Part shown: positions 7,301 through 10,408 of the stretch, piece by piece
Numbering within the stretch: position 1 is the stretch's first letter
How the letters are laid out: every line of letters begins with the position of its first letter
Assembly (NCBI GenBank): GCA_016934435.1
Contig: JAFGSU010000077.1
Span: 1 to 10,408, forward strand
Reading direction: 5' to 3'
Length of the DNA: 10,408 nt
From: Candidatus Zhuqueibacterota bacterium
Lineage (GTDB): Bacteria; Zhuqueibacterota; Zhuqueibacteria; Residuimicrobiales; Residuimicrobiaceae
Notes under the pieces: model-generated
The model's database searches: none
Seen by the model: the letters and a program-made list of their open reading frames with translations, nothing else
What the model was told of the DNA's origin: nothing
Made by a program: the position numbers and the translations under genes

Positions 7301-7941
7301 CTTTGATTCCATGCCGGCGGCACTCCGACCTGTCCGATATTGGCGCGGGCGATCTCACGGCCGTTGAGATAGGCGACAAACCCATCGTCGTAATCGATAT
7401 GCAACACCAGTCCGAGAACGGCGGCTGGATCTGTAAGCGTGAACAACCTGCGCGCAAATACCGAGATCACCGATGGGACGAGCGTCGCATCGTCGCCATC
7501 GCCGTAGCCGATACCTGTCGCGCCGGTCTGCCAGCTGTTGTCATTGAAATCCGCCTGCGCCCAATGAGCGGGAATCGAGACTGAACCGATTTGATAACGC
7601 CACACATCTCCCTGACGAATGACGGTCTCCCAGTGAGCTACGATCGTCTTGCGGTCTTTGCCTGAGGCAAAAATGAGCAGATGCGATTGAGCCGGCATTG
7701 TATAAGAGGGAAATATCCATTTTCTCAGCGTCTCCGCGTTATCGCTTAGTGACCAGTCCTTCATCTGCACAGCCTCCGGTCCGGCGTTGTACAGTTCGAT
7801 CCAATCGGAAAAATCGCCATCCTCATCGGTGAGAAAATCTGTATTGGACGACATTACCTCATTGATAAAGACATCCTGTGCTTGCAGAAGAAAAGGGATG
7901 CAGAAAAACAAGAAAATCAATGGTGACAAAGGTTTCGGCAT
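4327..7941 (-). CDS. Secreted LTD/CotH-like multidomain protein with C-terminal sorting domain
   Basis: The protein has 1204 residues. A signal peptide (MPKPLSPLIFLFFCIPFLLQAQ) sits at the chosen ATG, preceded by AGGAG 11 bases upstream; the frame stays open to a TTG at 7983, but that adds 14 residues before the signal. Domains: lamin-tail (LTD) first half about 22-98 (INEVMSSN...SDWIELYNAG); a jelly-roll-like insert about 105-271 (TGIGYGDGDD, DYDDGFVAYLNGREIA, NLLAVEVHNKS); LTD second half about 288-352 (CHSNFAVSASGETLYLSN); a chitobiase-type segment 362-440 (IRYTTDGSEPDSSSPVY); a CotH kinase-like domain about 446-850 (FILRNAGNDWDR, LNGQYWGILNMREK, IDNRDWPGNNIKYW, WCLFDTEWGFG); an InlB-like repeat about 858-938 (GYRFVEWQG); a second LTD about 944-1100; and a NYPNPFN sorting domain about 1110-1204 ending GIYFCELL...MLLLR. 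CotH of Bacillus phosphorylates spore-coat proteins; kinase activity here is unproven. The expected location is the cell surface or medium, by a type IX-like route. Confidence 0.88.
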   Translation of the reverse strand: MPKPLSPLIFLFFCIPFLLQAQDVFINEVMSSNTDFLTDEDGDFSDWIELYNAGPEAVQMKDWSLSDNAETLRKWIFPSYTMPAQSHLLIFASGKDRKTIVAHWETVIRQGDVWRYQIGSVSIPAHWAQADFNDNSWQTGATGIGYGDGDDATLVPSVISVFARRLFTLTDPAAVLGLVLHIDYDDGFVAYLNGREIARANIGQVGVPPAWNQSSNSDHEAIMYPGGAPERFDIENYQSLLTPGVNLLAVEVHNKSVSSSDLTLIPFLSLGLAEEPADAQGTPQVLRLAPLYCHSNFAVSASGETLYLSNGAGALVDSVTVPSSAANVSFGRKGDGGGEWDFFAAPTPAAANSATGLGASVAPVMFSTTGGFYHEPFTLKLSCETFGADIRYTTDGSEPDSSSPVYTSGPFISQTMVVRARAFRSGFNASPITTHTFIFAAASKLPVISLTTDPVNLWDAETGIYVLGDSYEPSNPYYGANFWQEWEKPIHVEFFEADGRPAFSQNCGTRIFGGWSRSRPQKGMAIFARSSYGKNRIDYPLFNDLPFDVYYSFILRNAGNDWDRTLFADGLIHDLLNGLDIERQAFRPCVIYLNGQYWGILNMREKINEEYFSQHHGVDPDLIDELESNGTVVEGTNDHYLAMMNYLRTHDISLNDHYKYIKTQMDVEEYLTYQAVQIYIDNRDWPGNNIKYWRPQSEGGRWRWCLFDTEWGFGINGYGAGGNRYPYDYNTLQYATSATQTPNHHGNPPWSTELLRTLLKNEEFKYAFINRFADLMNTVFSPDRVSFRITAIQSMIEVEMKNHYDKWRRPVWWTPERLWWNSFNEWYNFIKIMRDFGQYRPSYMKSHLSSKFGPRPWYTLRISCEPADGGGVRLNDFLDVSTGEWTGSYMGGIPIDLAAEPRPGYRFVEWQGISESREPQVSIAITQNGALKAVFALEEHTPGRIVINEINYRAADTFDTEDWIELYNAGAEPIDLTGWRLKDDDDEHGFQFKAGTLLPGDAYLVVCRDSIKFRALFPNIRVAGNLSFGLSSSGDQVRLYDASDQIADSLQFSNSTPWPVEANGGGPTLELIHPHLDNALPQNWIASQGHGTPGARNSQWTGIDLDPSDSIPDRLRLNQNYPNPFNATTTVYFTVPWMAKTRLSVYNLQGALIKTLANEKMAAGTHAIRWDGTDARGYDAGSGIYFCELLCDGARTVRRMLLLR

Positions 7942-7973
7942 TTTCAGACTATCTCCTGTTCGATATTTTTCTA

Positions 7974-8002
7974 TACATAACAAAAAATAGTGAGAAAAAC
8001 AA
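7974..8002 (-). promoter_or_regulatory. Candidate promoter of the CotH-like gene
   Basis: On the minus strand, TTGTTT (8002-7997) and TATGTA (7979-7974) are separated by 17 bases, a sigma-70-like spacing with mediocre matches. The implied transcript would start near 7967, upstream of the AGGAG at 7957-7953 and the ATG at 7941, and would exclude the alternative TTG start at 7983. Confidence 0.25.
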
Positions 8003-8008
8003 CATCAT

Positions 8009-8034
8009 AAATTCCCGGCTATCTCTAGGAATTT
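8009..8034. repeat. Inverted repeat between the lipoprotein and CotH-like genes
   Basis: AAATTCC (8009-8015) and GGAATTT (8028-8034) are exact inverted complements around a 12-base loop. On the minus strand a T-rich stretch follows about 10 bases later. It could be a weak terminator for the lipoprotein gene or an operator just upstream of the candidate promoter of the CotH-like gene. Confidence 0.3.
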
Positions 8035-8086
8035 GACACATAACGTAAGGATGCTGAATCCCGGGCGCCTTGATCCGCCTTGAATT

Positions 8087-9574
8087 CTACTGAAATCTGC
8101 CGCTATTCTTGTAGTCACGGCGAAACCTCGGCCACGCAGAGACGGCATGGCCGTGACTGCTGCCGATCACTGCGATAAATTGGCCGGTATAGTTCGGTCC
8201 ATATCCCATACCTCCGATCAACAGGGTGCCGTCCGCCAGGATAGCCGGCGAGGACCAGTTAACACCGGACGCCACCTCATGCTTCCAGGCCAGAGTGCCG
8301 TCCGGATTCAACGCATAGAGATAACCGGTCTCGGCGCCGAAATAAATCATGCCGTTATCACCGACGGACGGTGTGCAATAACTGTCGTCGCCGGTGACGT
8401 GCCGTCCCTCGACGACAAAATGCCAGAGTTTGTTTCCCGACGACGATAACGCGATCAGGCGGGCGTTGCCGTCATCCCCGCCGGCCTTGGTGGCGAGATA
8501 CAACGTTCCATCAGCTGCGATGGTGACGGAAGCGCGGACGATGCGGTCATCGTCGATTCGGTCTTTCCACTTCAGGCTGCCGTCTTCATTGACGGCATAC
8601 AGACTGGCACCGGCGGCATAACTTTCGGTTGGAACATAGATGACGCCGTCATCGCCGATGGTCGGGTCGGCGAAGGATAGTTCATGATCATGATCAAATC
8701 CGAATGCCCATTTCAGCGAACCATCCGGCTGCACCGCATAAAGGCTGTCCTGACCGACGACGATATAGACCGTGCCGTCGGCGGCAATGACCGGCGAGGC
8801 GATGCACTCCTTGCTCGGGGTGCGCCGACGCGGGACGTGCCAGAGTTTTGTCCCGCTCGCAGGATGTAGAGCGTACAAACCATCGGCGCCGATGTACACT
8901 GTACCGTCGCTACCGATGGCGGGAGTACGATGCCCCATGTCCCGTTTAACAAATTGCGGATTGACAAAGTCATTAAAAGTCCAAATCAGCGATCCCTCCG
9001 CCGTAAATGCGCGCACTGTGTAGGTACGGTCCATAATGAAAATCGTTCCGCTGTTGCCGATTGCTGGAGAATAGGCGGCTTCGCCGATTTCGCGCGACCA
9101 CCTCAATGTGCCGTCCGGATTCAGGGCATAGAGCACCCCGGGCGACCAGCCCTGATCGGTAGTATACAGGCCGGAGCCGAAATAGATGGCGCCGTCGTCG
9201 CCGACGGCCGGAGAGGCATAATAGACCGAGTTGGGTGTCTGAAATCGCCAGAGTATTTTGCGTTCACTCGCGGCGCGCAAATCACAGTCATTTTCGATAA
9301 TAAAAGTACCTTCTGCCGGCATGGTCCGGCCGTCCAGGGTTACGGTGAGATTACAAAATTCAGGCTTGAGCAGATACCAGTATTCAACCGTATCATCCGG
9401 CAGGTATTCATAGACGCCGGTCGAAGGATAGCCTTCGACGCCCTCCGAAAGGAGGACATTCAGAGTAAAGGTGGTTGCAGGCATCGTATGCGGTTCGTCG
9501 GGTTTTTTATTGGAGCAGGCTAAAACCAGGATACAACCGATGCCGAGCGCACTCGCAGCGCGCAGCGTATTCAT
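8087..9574 (-). CDS. PQQ-like beta-propeller lipoprotein
   Basis: The protein has 495 residues from the ATG at 9574, which has GGAG 9 bases upstream; a TTG at 9580 in the same frame is too close to that site. The N-terminus is a lipoprotein signal with lipobox VLAC, the lipidated Cys being residue 20. Residues about 35-105 form a small beta-rich domain (TLNVLLSEGVEG...VTLDGRTMPAEGTFII). From about 107 to 470 there are eight PQQ-like blades built on the unit SPAIGxDGTVYxG...LYALNPDGTLxW, for example SYCTPSVGDNGMIYFGAETG. The C-terminus AWPRFRRDYKNSGRF matches the WPmFrxDxxnTGr motif that often closes such propellers. These domains usually act as protein-binding scaffolds; I see no dehydrogenase features, so cofactor binding should not be assumed. 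It is expected to be anchored in the outer membrane or periplasm. It starts 49 bases after selD on the same strand and may be co-transcribed with it. Function unknown. Confidence 0.88.
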   Translation of the reverse strand: MNTLRAASALGIGCILVLACSNKKPDEPHTMPATTFTLNVLLSEGVEGYPSTGVYEYLPDDTVEYWYLLKPEFCNLTVTLDGRTMPAEGTFIIENDCDLRAASERKILWRFQTPNSVYYASPAVGDDGAIYFGSGLYTTDQGWSPGVLYALNPDGTLRWSREIGEAAYSPAIGNSGTIFIMDRTYTVRAFTAEGSLIWTFNDFVNPQFVKRDMGHRTPAIGSDGTVYIGADGLYALHPASGTKLWHVPRRRTPSKECIASPVIAADGTVYIVVGQDSLYAVQPDGSLKWAFGFDHDHELSFADPTIGDDGVIYVPTESYAAGASLYAVNEDGSLKWKDRIDDDRIVRASVTIAADGTLYLATKAGGDDGNARLIALSSSGNKLWHFVVEGRHVTGDDSYCTPSVGDNGMIYFGAETGYLYALNPDGTLAWKHEVASGVNWSSPAILADGTLLIGGMGYGPNYTGQFIAVIGSSHGHAVSAWPRFRRDYKNSGRFQ

Positions 9575-9623
9575 TGGCAACGACTCCGATGATTAATGAC
9601 CAATTAATAAGGCCTGAAATCAC

Positions 9624-10408
9624 TCAAACAACCTGTATCCTCCCCTCCCCCTCCGCAACCACTGTGCCGATCACAGCCACTGTGTGTTTACAGGCCTTTC
9701 GCAATTCTTTGATCAGCGATTCTGCCTCTGCTGCCGGCAGCGCAAACACCAGCCCGCCCGAAGTCTGCGCGTCCGCTAACAGCAGCCGTGCGATTTCCGG
9801 TACGTCCGCGGCGAAATCGGTGAACCCGGTTGCGTACTGCAGATTCGCCTGCGTGCCGCCGGGCACCACACCGGACGCGGCCTGATCCCAGGCGCCTTCG
9901 ATCAAAGGCACACTCTCCCAATTAAGCTGCAAGTCCATTTTACTGCCGCGCGCCATCTCGCCTAAATGCCCTAACAGACCGAATCCGGTGATATCGGTGC
10001 AGGCGTGCACCGCATACTTATCCGCCGCCATCGCTGCGCCGCGATTCAATTCGCGCATCACCGCTGTCGCTCGCTCCACACCGCGGTCGTCCAGCAAACC
10101 GCGCTTCATGGCAGTGGAGAGGATGCCGACGCCGATGGGCTTGGTCAGCACTAACACATCGCCGGGTGTCGCGCCGACGTTGCGCCAGACCTTTTTCGGA
10201 TGCACCACGCCGGTTACCGCCAGCCCGAATTTAGGCTCGGTATCGTCTACCGTATGGCCGCCAATGATATCGATGCCGGCCTCTACCGCCACTTCCTGGG
10301 CGCCGAGCAGGATTTCCCCCAGCACATTCATCGGTAAACGATTTGCGGGGAAAGCCACAATATTCAATGCGAACAGCGGCCGGCCGCCCATGGCATAGAT
10401 ATCGCTCA
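9624..10408 (-). CDS. selD: Selenide, water dikinase SelD (N-terminus beyond right window edge)
   Basis: The visible 261 residues are the C-terminal three quarters of SelD, which makes selenophosphate from selenide and ATP for selenocysteine and selenouridine synthesis. The frame continues in register through the window edge (SDIYAMGGRPLFALNIVAFP), so the Met encoded at 10391 is internal. Recognisable blocks include IIGGHTVDDTEPKFGLAVTG (metal and ATP-binding Asp region), LTKPIGVGILSTAMKRG, CTDITGFGLLGHLGEMA and LLADAQTSGGLVFALP. The C-terminus ends IGTVVAEGEGRIQVV, a normal family ending. The N-terminal catalytic Cys or Sec and the glycine-rich loop lie outside, so whether this SelD is itself a selenoprotein cannot be seen. 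No selA, selB or tRNA-Sec is in the window. The PQQ-like lipoprotein gene follows after 49 bases without an obvious terminator. Confidence 0.95.
   Translation of the reverse strand, partial: SDIYAMGGRPLFALNIVAFPANRLPMNVLGEILLGAQEVAVEAGIDIIGGHTVDDTEPKFGLAVTGVVHPKKVWRNVGATPGDVLVLTKPIGVGILSTAMKRGLLDDRGVERATAVMRELNRGAAMAADKYAVHACTDITGFGLLGHLGEMARGSKMDLQLNWESVPLIEGAWDQAASGVVPGGTQANLQYATGFTDFAADVPEIARLLLADAQTSGGLVFALPAAEAESLIKELRKACKHTVAVIGTVVAEGEGRIQVV

Noticed and set aside
8033..8038. TTGACA on the plus strand as a -35 box
   Set aside because: No -10 box lies at the proper distance and no plus-strand gene follows; it overlaps the 3' flank of the minus-strand lipoprotein gene.
8930..9523. Plus-strand 197-residue open frame opposite the propeller lipoprotein
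   Set aside because: It is a complement-frame artefact of the periodic propeller gene, with no recognisable motifs.
8087..9574. PQQ-dependent dehydrogenase or BamB assignment for the propeller protein
   Set aside because: The blades resemble generic PQQ-like repeats, but dehydrogenase active-site features are not visible, and the N-terminal beta domain and neighbours do not fit BamB.

Overview
The window reads as bacterial chromosome from the FCB superphylum. The evidence is a secreted multidomain protein ending in a NYPNPFN-type (type IX secretion-like) sorting domain, a TrmB of the Bacteroidota-like subtype, and an outer-membrane beta-barrel tail resembling DUF5686 proteins. The NYPNPFN ending, the lamin-tail/CotH architecture and the eight-bladed PQQ-like lipoprotein are most familiar from non-Bacteroidota FCB lineages such as Calditrichota, KSB1, Marinimicrobia or Ignavibacteria. 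That placement is inference, and I cannot name a genus.

Layout. Bases 1-1203 (+) hold the C-terminal 400 residues of an outer-membrane barrel protein. A MITE-like repeat at about 1284-1440 separates it from trmB (1464-2105, +), the tRNA m7G46 methyltransferase. A 904-bp non-coding interval (2106-3009) follows. It carries several hairpins, a composite dispersed repeat (about 2388-2617) and a second, inverted and diverged copy of the MITE-like repeat (about 2660-2773), so trmB sits between two inverted repeat copies. Bases 3010-4186 (+) form a two-gene operon with overlapping reading frames: an ECF sigma factor and a four-helix membrane protein that may be its regulator. The remaining genes lie on the minus strand: the C-terminal three quarters of selD (9624 to the right edge), an eight-bladed PQQ-like beta-propeller lipoprotein (8087-9574), and a 1204-residue secreted LTD/CotH-like protein (4327-7941).

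How the genes relate. No single pathway links them. The barrel protein, the propeller lipoprotein and the CotH-like protein are all envelope or exported proteins. trmB and selD are tRNA and selenium housekeeping genes. The sigma operon is a signalling unit whose target is not visible here. No CRISPR array, tRNA, rRNA, intact transposase or recognised defence system is present. The points most worth following are the repeat architecture around trmB, the non-canonical sigma-factor partner, and the domain nesting in the CotH-like protein.
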